A stretch of DNA of 64,000 nt from Erysipelothrix urinaevulpis (GCF_009828835.1 NZ_WTTB01000004.1:1-64000); one strand, 5' to 3'. Counted from the stretch's first letter, positions 26,794-35,729 are shown. Made by a program: numbers and translations. The notes: a model not told the origin generated them from the sequence alone.

Positions 26794-26809
26794 TTGAAAA
26801 CACTTTCAT
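26794..26809. promoter_or_regulatory. Candidate RpiR operator, site 2
   Basis: TTGAAAACACTTTCAT lies between a TATAAT at about 26781 and the RpiR start, where binding would block transcription of the regulator gene itself. The TGAAA-N-TTTCA shape is common for RpiR proteins. Confidence 0.55.
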
Positions 26810-26838
26810 ATAGTTTATACTAAGCGTAGGTGATAACG

Positions 26839-27633
26839 ATGAAGAAAGATGTATTATTTCACATTCAATATAATTTAAATTCATACAATAAAACAGAAGA
26901 ATCTATTGCCTATGTTCTTTTGAACTTACAGCAAAGTGATGACTTAGATATAAAAACGATTGCTAAAAGATCATTCACTTCTCCGTCTTCTGTCACACGT
27001 TTCATTCAAAAATTGGGATTTAATAATTATAAAGAATTCCGATATTTATTAAAACAAAGTTTAGAAAGACCTGTTGATGATGATCAATCTATTGCTCAAT
27101 CTCAGTATCTTTGGGATAACCACAATGCATTCTATGAGAATACGTATCGTCATATTGCAGCATTGGATATCAACACATTGAGTAATCGCATTGTACAATC
27201 TAAAGATGTCTTGTGCTTTGGTTTTGGGAAAGCACGGATTATTAGTGATATCTTTGAAAATCAATTAGATGAAATGAATTTACTGACTCGAAAATGTACG
27301 TATTGCGAGAGTTTAACTCAATTGATTAACACAAGTCTCGATTACAATTCACTGATTGTTGTCTTTATCAGCGATCCTCTCTATATTGATTTACTCAATG
27401 ATATTATTAAAGCTTGTAAAAAGAAATACATCCAAATTGCTGTAATTAGTCTAAAGGACACGAGTGATATTGAAAAAGGTCATTCGATTACTTATAGTCT
27501 TCATCCAAATATCAACAATGCTGATATGTTTCATGCTGCAACCATGTATACTCCATTTCTTATTTTTAATGATTTACTCGTTAGTCTTGTTGGACAACGA
27601 TTATCGACTCAAACACTTGCGTTTAATCTATAA
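26839..27633 (+). CDS. RpiR family regulator (HTH + SIS)
   Basis: A 264-residue protein with an N-terminal HTH_6 domain (about 1-75; DIKTIAKRSFTSPSSVTRFIQKLGF) and a C-terminal SIS sugar-phosphate-binding fold (about 100-260). RpiR proteins sense phosphosugars. The start is the ATG after AGGTGAT; a GTG three codons upstream is less likely. The gene diverges from the permease-HyuA-LPxTG-FAD operon with two matching palindromes between, so that operon is the first candidate target. The MupG/IIC genes on its other side are a second candidate. Confidence 0.88.
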   Translation: MKKDVLFHIQYNLNSYNKTEESIAYVLLNLQQSDDLDIKTIAKRSFTSPSSVTRFIQKLGFNNYKEFRYLLKQSLERPVDDDQSIAQSQYLWDNHNAFYENTYRHIAALDINTLSNRIVQSKDVLCFGFGKARIISDIFENQLDEMNLLTRKCTYCESLTQLINTSLDYNSLIVVFISDPLYIDLLNDIIKACKKKYIQIAVISLKDTSDIEKGHSITYSLHPNINNADMFHAATMYTPFLIFNDLLVSLVGQRLSTQTLAFNL

Positions 27634-27666
27634 AAAAAGAGAACGATTAATTTTCGTTCTCTTTTT
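27632..27666. terminator. Bidirectional terminator between RpiR and IIC genes
   Basis: A 12-bp stem (AAAAAGAGAACG/CGTTCTCTTTTT) with a 9-nt loop and U-tracts in both directions. Confidence 0.85.
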
Positions 27667-28825
27667 CTTGTTCTAATAATTGTTGATCATATTTATAAAA
27701 GAATGGATAATAAACTAATAACGTTGATGCAAGAAGCATCAAGCCAAGAATAATACTACGCCAATCTCCCAATGTTGAAATAAAAATACCAAGTGGAACT
27801 GGAAATACCCAAGGAGCAACAATTGCTGGGGTACGAACATAGCCATAAGCAAACGCACTATACCCAATCACTGCTGCAATGATCGGTGCTAAAAAGAATG
27901 GAATGCTAAATAACTTATTGCCTACAATCGGTGTTCCAAAAATGACTGTTTCATTGATATTAAAAATACTGGAGTGAAATGTATCTTTACCGATCGATTT
28001 TAAATGTTGGCTTTTAGCTAAAAACTTCGATGCAAATGCTAAACCAAACGTTGCACCTGAACCACCAAGCCAAACTGCCCATTGGAAAAATGTTTCTGAT
28101 CCAATATAAACAGCCGGTTGTCCTTGAAGTGCTAAGTAGGCATTCACTAACATCATATAGAACCAAAAAGGTCTAAGGATCGTTCCAATGACACCAACAC
28201 CATGAACACCTAAAATCCAAAAACTACAGATTGCAATAATCGTAAGTAAAACAAAAATTGGACCTGATATAAAGTAGGTAAGCCAAATTAACCCTTGAGC
28301 TAAATACCCTACATAACGATGACCAAAATATGCAAGAATCAAAACAAGCATAAACATTAGCAATGTCGGGATTAATCGATTTAGATAATCGTTGACCGCT
28401 AATGGAAAAGATTTAACTTCAATTTTTAACTTTGAAAATTGATGCAATCCAATATAAATAAGAACGGAAAACAAGAGTGAATAAACAGTATATTCCATAA
28501 TTATATTATTGGCATAAAAGACCAAGGCTAGAATTGTTGAAATAAAAACACCAGAATAAATTAAATGATTTTCATGATGTTCAACTAACTCTTCAAGTGT
28601 GACATATGTAAAAATTACACCAATTAAAATACAGTACACTTGATAAAACAACACCAAACCTTGTTGAATATTAGGGTTTATCGTTCCATATAACATAAAC
28701 TGATAAACCACAAAAATAACAGCTGCTAACGCTAATTGAATATACGCTACTTTAATAACTGCTGTCTTAGTTGCATTAAAATAACGATTTTGTTGAATCA
28801 TGTTGACAATTTTTTCTAAACTCAT
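27647..28825 (-). CDS. PTS IIC-type permease, short CelB-like form
   Basis: A 392-residue membrane protein with the CelB-type core (GGSGATFGLAF, INETVIFGTPIVGN, APWVFPVPLG). It is shorter than its neighbour (434 residues), mainly at the N-terminus and in loops. The start is the ATG after AGGTGA; a GTG four codons upstream overlaps that site. A terminator lies between it and the MupG-like gene upstream, so it may be a readthrough gene or have its own promoter. No IIA/IIB nearby. Confidence 0.8.
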   Translation of the reverse strand: MSLEKIVNMIQQNRYFNATKTAVIKVAYIQLALAAVIFVVYQFMLYGTINPNIQQGLVLFYQVYCILIGVIFTYVTLEELVEHHENHLIYSGVFISTILALVFYANNIIMEYTVYSLLFSVLIYIGLHQFSKLKIEVKSFPLAVNDYLNRLIPTLLMFMLVLILAYFGHRYVGYLAQGLIWLTYFISGPIFVLLTIIAICSFWILGVHGVGVIGTILRPFWFYMMLVNAYLALQGQPAVYIGSETFFQWAVWLGGSGATFGLAFASKFLAKSQHLKSIGKDTFHSSIFNINETVIFGTPIVGNKLFSIPFFLAPIIAAVIGYSAFAYGYVRTPAIVAPWVFPVPLGIFISTLGDWRSIILGLMLLASTLLVYYPFFYKYDQQLLEQEKENEN

Positions 28826-28856
28826 ACCTAATTTCACCTATCTATCTCTATTTAAA

Positions 28857-28883
28857 AATTAAAAAGAAGGGTTACCCCTTCTT
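28857..28883 (-). terminator. Terminator between the MupG-like gene and the short IIC gene
   Basis: An 8-bp stem (AAGAAGGG/CCCTTCTT) with a 4-nt loop and a T-rich tail on the minus strand. It may limit expression of the downstream IIC gene. Confidence 0.75.
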
Positions 28884-29919
28884 AGTCAATGCGAACAAAT
28901 TGTATTTTAGTATTACGATCAATATAATCAACCAAAGATACAAAGTCAGGATGTATAAATCCTATCACATTTGTACGTGCATCCATAGGGAAATCTTTTT
29001 TTGTAATTTGAATTTCTCCACTATAGCGACCTGACAATGCATTCTCAATTGTAATTGATCCTTTAGGTCTTGCATTATTATCAGTGATAGCTATTTCTGG
29101 AATACGTGGTGTTGCCATACGAATGACATTTTCTGATAAATCTCGTCTTACATTATAAACTTCTTCATACATTTTTACATAGTCTTTATTGAAGTGAACT
29201 GGTATATGTAGTGTGTTGTCTTCCATGTATGCTTGAATATATTCTAAAGTTTTGTTGTGAGCTAATGAATCACCAATTAAAACATCATGGATGCCGCAAG
29301 CATGAATTAATTCAACTGCCGCAACATATGGATTAACTTGACGATGTTTTTCTACTGTTGGTAATCCTTCATACAATGGGAATCGTTTTAAACGATCTCC
29401 AGGCACGAATGCCATAATATGAATTCCATGTTTGATAAATGATGCATTACGTTTGTTGAAATAATCTAAACTTAACCCTGTTTCTGTTTTTGGGTAGAAG
29501 TTATGCATCACTGAAATATTCGTGAAGTCAACACCATTCGCTTTTGCATCAACAATGTACTCTTCGTCGACGACACTTGCATTTAATACAAGATCGAAGT
29601 CTTGGAGTAAGGCTTTGATGACATCATAGTCATCAAAACCGTAATCCAAACGAAGTACTTTAAATCCTTTTTCTTTTAGTGCTTGATAATCGTTTTCTTC
29701 AACCCCTAATTTCTCAAAAGTTGCTGGTGAAATATCAGGTACTAATTGTAAGCCTAAATCTAAACACGCTTGTTGAAACTTAGGTAACATTTCATCTAAT
29801 TTTGACAAGTCCTCTTCTGGAATGTGCAATGATGTAAAGATATACTTTGCACCAATTTTTGCTGCATCTTCAAGGTACTTGTAATCTAAGTCTTTAAAGT
29901 AACTCGAAATCCCTAACAT
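28882..29919 (-). CDS. DUF871 / MupG-like phospho-glycosidase
   Basis: A 345-residue cytoplasmic protein: N-terminal TIM barrel (LGISSYF, YIFTSLHIPEE, LVPDISP, LRLDYGF, NASVVDEEYI, SVMHNFYPK, FVPGD, IGDSLAHN) followed by a small C-terminal domain. This is DUF871, the family of MupG, the 6-phospho-N-acetylmuramidase that splits imported MurNAc6P-GlcNAc. Its ATG overlaps the stop of the IIC gene by one base (TAATG), so the disaccharide is probably imported and phosphorylated by that permease. A different beta-linked amino-sugar disaccharide is possible. No MurQ etherase gene is in the window. Confidence 0.85.
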   Translation of the reverse strand: MLGISSYFKDLDYKYLEDAAKIGAKYIFTSLHIPEEDLSKLDEMLPKFQQACLDLGLQLVPDISPATFEKLGVEENDYQALKEKGFKVLRLDYGFDDYDVIKALLQDFDLVLNASVVDEEYIVDAKANGVDFTNISVMHNFYPKTETGLSLDYFNKRNASFIKHGIHIMAFVPGDRLKRFPLYEGLPTVEKHRQVNPYVAAVELIHACGIHDVLIGDSLAHNKTLEYIQAYMEDNTLHIPVHFNKDYVKMYEEVYNVRRDLSENVIRMATPRIPEIAITDNNARPKGSITIENALSGRYSGEIQITKKDFPMDARTNVIGFIHPDFVSLVDYIDRNTKIQFVRID

Positions 29920-31223
29920 TATTCTACCTGCGCTTCTGCTGCTGCAATTTCTTCTAAGTCTTTTTTCTCCATTGCTTTAACGAATGGGTAGAAGATAAAG
30001 AACATGAAGACCCAACCTGCAAGAACAAATAGAACGGCTGGAATACTACCATTTGTTGCTGCCCATGTTTTAAATGGTGCTGGTGTAATCCATGAAATAA
30101 TCATAACTGGCACTGGAATTGCTCCCACTGATGTTAAGATGATTGCAAAGATAGCAAGAACCATATATGACAAAATGAATGGAATCATCATTAATGGGTT
30201 TAACATGATTGGTAAACCAAAGATTAATGGCTCTCCAATGTTAAATAATGCTGCTGCAAGTGATAATTTACCAAGTCCTTTTAGACGTGGTGATTTTGAT
30301 GTAATTAAAGCTAATGCTAATGGGAATAAGCCTGTCCAAATATAGTTATCCATCCAAACTGATGTATATGTATATTTAAGAGCTTCTAATGATCCTGTTG
30401 ATTGGAAAATTGCTAAGTTTTCGTTTGTCATTTGTCCCCAGAATGTACCACCTACTGAGTTAACAATATTTGAACCATGAATACCTACTGACCATAATGT
30501 ACGGTTTAAGAATGTTGCAATCATAACAACGATTGGGCTATCTCCAACTTGTACAAGTGGTGTAAATACTCCTGCTATAACTTCTGGTAAGTTAATGCTA
30601 AATACGTGTCCAACAATCCACCACATTGTGATAATAATGAATGTAGGGATTAAAGCGATAAATGATTGAGATACCATTGGTGGAACACCTTCTGGCATTT
30701 TAATAACAATATTTCTATTAACAACAAAGCGATAAACTTCGACTGTAATAATTGAAATAATTAAAGCTGCGAACACTCCAAGAGCTCCTAAATACATTGT
30801 TGGAACACCTGTGAATGAACCAGGTTCAGTAACTCCTTCAACTAATGTTGTCACTGTTTGTGCTGGGTTTAGTAATAAGAATGATGCTACTGAGAGAATC
30901 ATTGGTTGAACAATATCGTGGTTTTCCCCTTCACGTTTATTGTAGTATTCAACTAAACCATATGACGTTGTAATAACTGTATATAATGCAATAAAAGATG
31001 TACCAACTCCAGCAACTGCTGCAATTGTCCAACGGAAGTCTCCTAAGAACTCTAACCATTGTGGATTAGGGAATGATGCTACAAGTAAGAAGATTGATCC
31101 TACGACTAGCAAACTCATAATTCCTAAACCTGTACGTTGCATGACTTGAACGTATTTAAGTTGTGAAAACTTAATTAGCGGCGGAGCTATACGTTCTTCG
31201 ATAAACTGTGTTAATTTTTCCAT
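29919..31223 (-). CDS. PTS lactose/cellobiose-type IIC permease
   Basis: A 434-residue IIC subunit with the CelB family motifs LWSVGIHGSNIVN, FNIGEPLIFGLPIMLNP and WITPAPFKTW. It is translationally coupled to the MupG-like glycosidase, which suggests an amino-sugar disaccharide such as MurNAc-GlcNAc as substrate. The start follows GGGAGG. A promoter TTGAAA, 17 bp, TAGACT lies upstream, with a cre-like site directly after it. Confidence 0.9.
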   Translation of the reverse strand: MEKLTQFIEERIAPPLIKFSQLKYVQVMQRTGLGIMSLLVVGSIFLLVASFPNPQWLEFLGDFRWTIAAVAGVGTSFIALYTVITTSYGLVEYYNKREGENHDIVQPMILSVASFLLLNPAQTVTTLVEGVTEPGSFTGVPTMYLGALGVFAALIISIITVEVYRFVVNRNIVIKMPEGVPPMVSQSFIALIPTFIIITMWWIVGHVFSINLPEVIAGVFTPLVQVGDSPIVVMIATFLNRTLWSVGIHGSNIVNSVGGTFWGQMTNENLAIFQSTGSLEALKYTYTSVWMDNYIWTGLFPLALALITSKSPRLKGLGKLSLAAALFNIGEPLIFGLPIMLNPLMMIPFILSYMVLAIFAIILTSVGAIPVPVMIISWITPAPFKTWAATNGSIPAVLFVLAGWVFMFFIFYPFVKAMEKKDLEEIAAAEAQVE

Positions 31224-31240
31224 TTTCTTTCCTCCCGCAC

Positions 31241-31254
31241 TGGTAGTGCTTTCA
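31241..31254 (-). promoter_or_regulatory. cre-like site of the IIC-MupG operon
   Basis: TGAAAGCACTACCA on the minus strand differs from the cre consensus at one core position (CA for CG). It sits just upstream of the start codon and downstream of the predicted promoter. Confidence 0.5.
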
Positions 31255-31326
31255 CCAATAGTCTACACCCATTGAAATTATTTTTCAACCTTTTTAGAAA
31301 TATATCGAAAGTTTTTTTTAATTGTA

Positions 31327-31355
31327 TTGAAAAACCATTGGGTTACTGCTATTAT
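31327..31355 (+). promoter_or_regulatory. Promoter of the small-protein gene
   Basis: TTGAAA and TATTAT with a 17-bp spacer, about 28 bases upstream of the start codon. Confidence 0.6.
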
Positions 31356-31383
31356 AATAAAGAATAAGAAAGGTGGTAAATTT

Positions 31384-31614
31384 ATGAAGACAATTATTAT
31401 TAACAGCCCAATTATGCAAGACAAAGTCCAAAAGATTGTTGAAGCTATTGAGTCACCTAAGTTTACGTTTGTGAAAAAAGAAGGAATCAAATTATACTTC
31501 GAAACAGATGCAGAGGATGTTGAAGCTGCATGTAAACTAGTCAAAGCAGAAATTAAAAGCGATCCGATTGCAGGAGCAATCATGTTCACTGTTAAATCAG
31601 AGGAATATATCTAA
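31384..31614 (+). CDS. Small protein of unknown function, paralogue of the 16738-16959 protein
   Basis: A 76-residue soluble protein beginning MKTIIINSP, with core FTFVKKEGIKLYFET and C-terminal MFTVKSE. It aligns along its length with the 73-residue protein of the other PTS locus, with the same likely strand-helix-strand-strand-helix-strand order. The start follows AGGTGG; a longer reading 19 codons upstream runs through the promoter. It is transcribed alone, divergent from the IIC-MupG operon, and ends in a strong terminator. I know no family for it; a small PTS-associated regulator or sugar-phosphate binder is a guess. Confidence 0.75.
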   Translation: MKTIIINSPIMQDKVQKIVEAIESPKFTFVKKEGIKLYFETDAEDVEAACKLVKAEIKSDPIAGAIMFTVKSEEYI

Positions 31615-31632
31615 AAAACTGCTAAAATAATT

Positions 31633-31664
31633 AAGCCTAAGATTTAATCATCTTAGGCTTTTTT
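31633..31664 (+). terminator. Terminator of the small-protein gene
   Basis: An 11-bp stem (AAGCCTAAGAT/ATCTTAGGCTT) with a 6-nt loop and six T. Confidence 0.9.
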
Positions 31665-31697
31665 GTTTTTGTGTAATGTGTAATCATTGTTCATTTA

Positions 31698-32696
31698 TTA
31701 AGCCATCAAGCCCATCGCGTAGATAACGATTAAAGCAACGATGATGACAACAATCGCTGTTAAAATTCCAAATATCATCGGTTTTAAACCAATTTCTTTC
31801 ATATCTTCAAAATGAGTATTTAAGCCAATGGAGGCTAAAGAAACGACCATTAAAAACTTACTCAAATTTTTAATCGGTGAGACCCATTTTACTGGAATAA
31901 TACCAACTGAATTAAAAATTGCTAAAGCAATAAAACCTAAAATAAACCATGGAAATAGTTTTATAACACTAACTTTATTACTTGTATCACTCACTTGCTT
32001 TTTAGCACTCAAATAAGTAAATATCAAAACTGTTGGAATAATCGATAACGTACGTGTCAATTTCACTGTGGTTGCAAAATCACCCGCAGCTTCTGAAAAT
32101 GCATAGCCAGCCGCCACAACACTTGACGTATCATTCACTGCTGTACCTGTCCATAATCCAAACGCGACATCGGACATCCCTAATAGATGTCCCATCAAGG
32201 GAAACAATAAAATCATAGCAACATCAAACAGAAAGGTTGATGACATTGCAAATGCAACCTCTGAATCTTTGGCATCAATCACTGGTGACATGGCCGCAAT
32301 TGCAGATCCACCACAGATTCCATTTCCTGCTGCCACCATATTCGCCAATCGCCAATTCACACCAAAATATTTGCGTGTCACATTCGCAAAGAGAAATGCT
32401 GCACCTAAAGTAAAGATAATAATCGACAATGACATCTTCCCAATACTCATAATCAAACCAATATTCATTGTCCCACCAAGCAAAATAATTGCAGCACGAA
32501 GAATATACTTAGATGTAAATTTGAATCCACTTTGATAATTCGAAGCTAAGTCAAGTTTCGAATTGAGTAGTATTCCTAAAATTAATGCAATAACCGATGC
32601 CCCTATGAATTCAACAGGAATAATCTTTTCAAAAAACACAGAAATAATCGCCAGTACTAATGCTAAACAAAATCCAATGATCGTATTTTTTTTCAT
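31698..32696 (-). CDS. YeiH family putative exporter
   Basis: A 332-residue protein with about ten membrane helices and the family motifs LGGTMNIGLIMSIGK, GNGICGGSAIAAMSPVI and WTGTAVNDTSSVVAAGYAF. These identify the YeiH/YadS-type conserved hypothetical 698 family (PF03601), often called putative sulfate exporters without firm evidence. A promoter TTGAAA, 17 bp, TAGTAT lies upstream. Monocistronic. Confidence 0.85.
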   Translation of the reverse strand: MKKNTIIGFCLALVLAIISVFFEKIIPVEFIGASVIALILGILLNSKLDLASNYQSGFKFTSKYILRAAIILLGGTMNIGLIMSIGKMSLSIIIFTLGAAFLFANVTRKYFGVNWRLANMVAAGNGICGGSAIAAMSPVIDAKDSEVAFAMSSTFLFDVAMILLFPLMGHLLGMSDVAFGLWTGTAVNDTSSVVAAGYAFSEAAGDFATTVKLTRTLSIIPTVLIFTYLSAKKQVSDTSNKVSVIKLFPWFILGFIALAIFNSVGIIPVKWVSPIKNLSKFLMVVSLASIGLNTHFEDMKEIGLKPMIFGILTAIVVIIVALIVIYAMGLMA

Positions 32697-32937
32697 GTTC
32701 GTCTCCTTAATATATACTATAATACTATATATTTAACATTGTTTTTTCAATAATTGACATAAGCTTTGTTTAATTGTTTAAAATCGACTTGATCTTTACC
32801 GTTGTAAAAGAGAATTATCCCCAAACTATAATTACAGTTTTTTCTTCGATATTTATGACTTTAAAAAATAGGTTTAACATAGATTTAACAATTCTTTATG
32901 CAATTTATTGTTATAATACAATTAAAGGATGATAATC

Positions 32938-33528
32938 ATGAATTACAAAATTATTGGAATTGATGAAAAGGGATTTTCTGAAATTTATAACAATTATATG
33001 ATCAAGGATTTTCCTCAAGAAGAATTAAGATCATTAGAGGACTTTCAAATTGCAATTAAGGAACAAGTTATTTACGCTTATGCCCTTGTCTTAGACGATG
33101 ATTTCCTTGGATACGCAACCGTTGTGCGACTTGACGACAGTGATATTATGCTCTTGGACTATTATGCGGTGAGCGCCAAACAAAGAGGACTTGGCTTAGG
33201 TTCTTATTTCATTAAAGAATTATTCAACTTGCTACCTGCTAAAGCCTTTCTATTGGAAGTGCAAAACCCACAAAAAGTCTCCAAAAAAGAATTTGAAACA
33301 GCTGTTCAACGTGTACATTTTTATGAAAATAACGGTGCTCATCACACGAACTTAGAATGGACTTCTTTTGATAACAATTATATTATTATGTTTTTGGGTT
33401 CGGAAAATGCTTTAATTGATTTAGATTTCGAACATTACATGCGTAGTTTTTATCGCTTATTAATGCCCGACCATGTCGTTGATAAGTACACTCATGCAAC
33501 ACTTAATAAATCACGTAATAAGATTTAA
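32938..33528 (+). CDS. GNAT family N-acetyltransferase
   Basis: A 196-residue protein with the GNAT core: acceptor half near 60-85 (FLGYATVVRLDDSDIMLLDYYAV) and the acetyl-CoA loop SAKQRGLGLGSYFI near 86-100. The C-terminal part (RVHFYENNGAHH) follows the fold to its last strand. The start is the ATG after AAAGGAT. Substrate unknown. Confidence 0.85.
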   Translation: MNYKIIGIDEKGFSEIYNNYMIKDFPQEELRSLEDFQIAIKEQVIYAYALVLDDDFLGYATVVRLDDSDIMLLDYYAVSAKQRGLGLGSYFIKELFNLLPAKAFLLEVQNPQKVSKKEFETAVQRVHFYENNGAHHTNLEWTSFDNNYIIMFLGSENALIDLDFEHYMRSFYRLLMPDHVVDKYTHATLNKSRNKI

Positions 33529-33560
33529 ACTTGAATTAGTCTTGTTCATTAATCCAGCAA

Positions 33561-33597
33561 ACAGGGAAAACTCTCAAAGAGCTTTCCCTGTTTTTAT
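33561..33597 (+). terminator. Terminator after the GNAT gene
   Basis: A long interrupted stem (ACAGGGAAA/TTTCCCTGT with inner CTCT/AGAG) followed by five T. Confidence 0.85.
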
Positions 33598-33614
33598 TAT
33601 ATTTTACTTGATAC

Positions 33615-34244
33615 TCAAACTATAAGAAGAGAGAGAATATCTAACGGTTCATTTAGAACGTAGGTTGCATCGAAAGCTTGAGTTTCAACACTTCCCCAGG
33701 TTGCAAACGCAAAATCAATACCACAATTTTTACTTGCTTGATAATCATCATACGTATCGCCTATATAAACAACTTCATCTTTCATTAATCCTAAACGAGA
33801 AATACATAAGTCCAAGGGTTCTGGATCAGGTTTGTGATTAAGGGTATCATCGGCTAAAATAACAACTTCCATATATTTATCCAAACCATTACCAACACAA
33901 TCAATTTGATACTGCTCATTTGTTTTCGCACTAACAATTGCTTGTCGAGTTCCCATTTGATTCACATGCTCAAGAACCTTGTCAACATCATCGAATACAG
34001 TCGCACCTTCTTCATAATTGTTGACATATTTAACCCATCTTTTATACGTTACTTCAATATCTTCAACACCCAATTCTTCAATGACTTTCAACCCTGGATA
34101 CGACGCATATTTCAAAACTTGATCATAGGTCCAGACTTCATCAAGTTCTTCTTCAATAATTTGTAAAAGTGGAATCATATTCATTTTTAATGTGTTTAAT
34201 AAAGTATTATCGATATCATAAATAAACGCTTTGTATTTTTTCAT
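33615..34244 (-). CDS. HAD-superfamily phosphatase
   Basis: A 209-residue protein with the four HAD motifs: YDIDNTLL (nucleophile and acid Asp), the motif II region IVSAKTN, Lys in DTLNHKPDPEP, and GDTYDDY. The helical cap between motifs I and II is of the phosphoglycolate/beta-phosphoglucomutase type. The start follows GAGGGG; a reading 11 codons longer lacks a site. Substrate not predictable. Confidence 0.88.
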   Translation of the reverse strand: MKKYKAFIYDIDNTLLNTLKMNMIPLLQIIEEELDEVWTYDQVLKYASYPGLKVIEELGVEDIEVTYKRWVKYVNNYEEGATVFDDVDKVLEHVNQMGTRQAIVSAKTNEQYQIDCVGNGLDKYMEVVILADDTLNHKPDPEPLDLCISRLGLMKDEVVYIGDTYDDYQASKNCGIDFAFATWGSVETQAFDATYVLNEPLDILSLLIV

Positions 34245-34347
34245 ATCTGTCCCCTCATTTATTTGATTATAACACACATAGTAGTTAATTATACAACAGC
34301 ACTACGAATGCATTCATTAACTTAAAATAACGGCAAAAATATAAAAA

Positions 34348-35676
34348 CTATAGCTCTTTTGTTTCCAAGTTGTTTGAAAACTTTATCCATAAAGCAATGG
34401 ATACTAGAGCCGTTAATGCTTCAGCACCAATAATAGCAGTCCAAATGCTTGATGCTCCAAAAAGTAAAGGAAGGATATACAATAGTAAATATAAAGGTAT
34501 TGTTGAACGTAAGAGTGATAAAACAGTTGATATTCTTTGCTGATTTAGTGCTTGAAACAGTGTTGCGAGAACAATATTGATTGCAGCAAACGGAAGGTTT
34601 AGAAAGTATATTCTAGAAATTATTAGAGTCTCGTTGATTAGCATTCTATCGTTGGTAAATAGTGAAATAAAAAAATCACCTTTCCATGAGAGAAGTGTCG
34701 TTAACACCAAAGCAACAATAAGGTTATACATCACAATTAACGTTGATAAGCTTCGTATTCGTTTATAATTCTTTTCACCTGCAAAGTAACTCATCGATGG
34801 TTGAAGTCCTTGCGATGACCCTAAAAAGGCTGTAATCGCAATCAAAGCAATGTAACCGATAATGACATATGAAGAAAGTGCTGTTTCTCCTAAATGATTT
34901 TTAACAATCGTGATGTTATATAAAAAAGTTACAAGTCCGATTGAAAAATTAGTGATAAATGCCGCCATTCCATTCCGACAAATTGTTATCATATCCTGAA
35001 TTGAAAATTTAGTCCACTTAAAATGTGAACGACCTTTTTTCATCAAAAAATGTGGTAATAAAAGTAGAACACTGAAAACTGGTCCAATTGCCGTTGCTAG
35101 AGCAGCACCAGACATTCCCCAGTTTAAAGGGTACATAAATAACCAATCTAAAAATATATTTGAAATTGAACCAACAATCAATGCCCACATCGCTAACTTA
35201 GGGTTTCCATCATTTCTCACGTAGGTACTCAATGTAAAACTAAACACCAAGAAAGGTGATGCCGTAATAAAGTACCGCAAATAGATTAATGTATCATTCA
35301 TGATTAAATCCGTCGCACCTAATATTTGGGCTAAGTCCCTCACAAAAACATTTCCCGTAATGACAATAATTAAAGAGACCAAAAGTGTGATCGCATTCGA
35401 TTTATTAAACATCTGATTCGCTTCACTATATTTTTTTTGTCCATAGAGATTCGATATGACAACACCTGCTCCAACCGATATCATCATGGATAATGCTATC
35501 ATGATTTCTACAACTGGAATTGCCACCCCTGCCGCTGCTAAAGCATCAGGACCAAGTCGCCATCCAATAAACATACCATCAATGATGAAATAAATTGAAT
35601 TGAAAATTAAACCAATCATTTGCGGAATTGCAAATCGAACGAGTAATTTCAAATCACTGTACTTGTTATAATTCAT
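34348..35676 (-). CDS. MATE family efflux transporter
   Basis: A 442-residue protein with 12 predicted helices in two similar halves and the MATE motifs FAIPQMIGLIFNSIYFIIDGMFIG near the N-terminus and SSQGLQPSMSYFAG mid-protein. These proteins export cationic drugs or metabolites using H+ or Na+ gradients. The start follows AAGGAGG; the reading 11 codons longer begins within the terminator tail. The leader holds two tiny reading frames and a terminator about 20 bases before the Shine-Dalgarno, which suggests control by attenuation. Confidence 0.9.
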   Translation of the reverse strand: MNYNKYSDLKLLVRFAIPQMIGLIFNSIYFIIDGMFIGWRLGPDALAAAGVAIPVVEIMIALSMMISVGAGVVISNLYGQKKYSEANQMFNKSNAITLLVSLIIVITGNVFVRDLAQILGATDLIMNDTLIYLRYFITASPFLVFSFTLSTYVRNDGNPKLAMWALIVGSISNIFLDWLFMYPLNWGMSGAALATAIGPVFSVLLLLPHFLMKKGRSHFKWTKFSIQDMITICRNGMAAFITNFSIGLVTFLYNITIVKNHLGETALSSYVIIGYIALIAITAFLGSSQGLQPSMSYFAGEKNYKRIRSLSTLIVMYNLIVALVLTTLLSWKGDFFISLFTNDRMLINETLIISRIYFLNLPFAAINIVLATLFQALNQQRISTVLSLLRSTIPLYLLLYILPLLFGASSIWTAIIGAEALTALVSIALWIKFSNNLETKEL

Positions 35677-35696
35677 AAATCCTCCTTGAAATATAC

Positions 35697-35729
35697 AAAA
35701 AAAGGCCAAAGTAGCATTTACTTTGGCCT
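35697..35729 (-). terminator. Leader terminator upstream of the MATE gene
   Basis: An 11-bp stem (AGGCCAAAGTA/TACTTTGGCCT) with a 5-nt loop and seven T on the minus strand. It lies inside the MATE transcript's 5' leader, between the promoter and the start codon. Confidence 0.88.
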
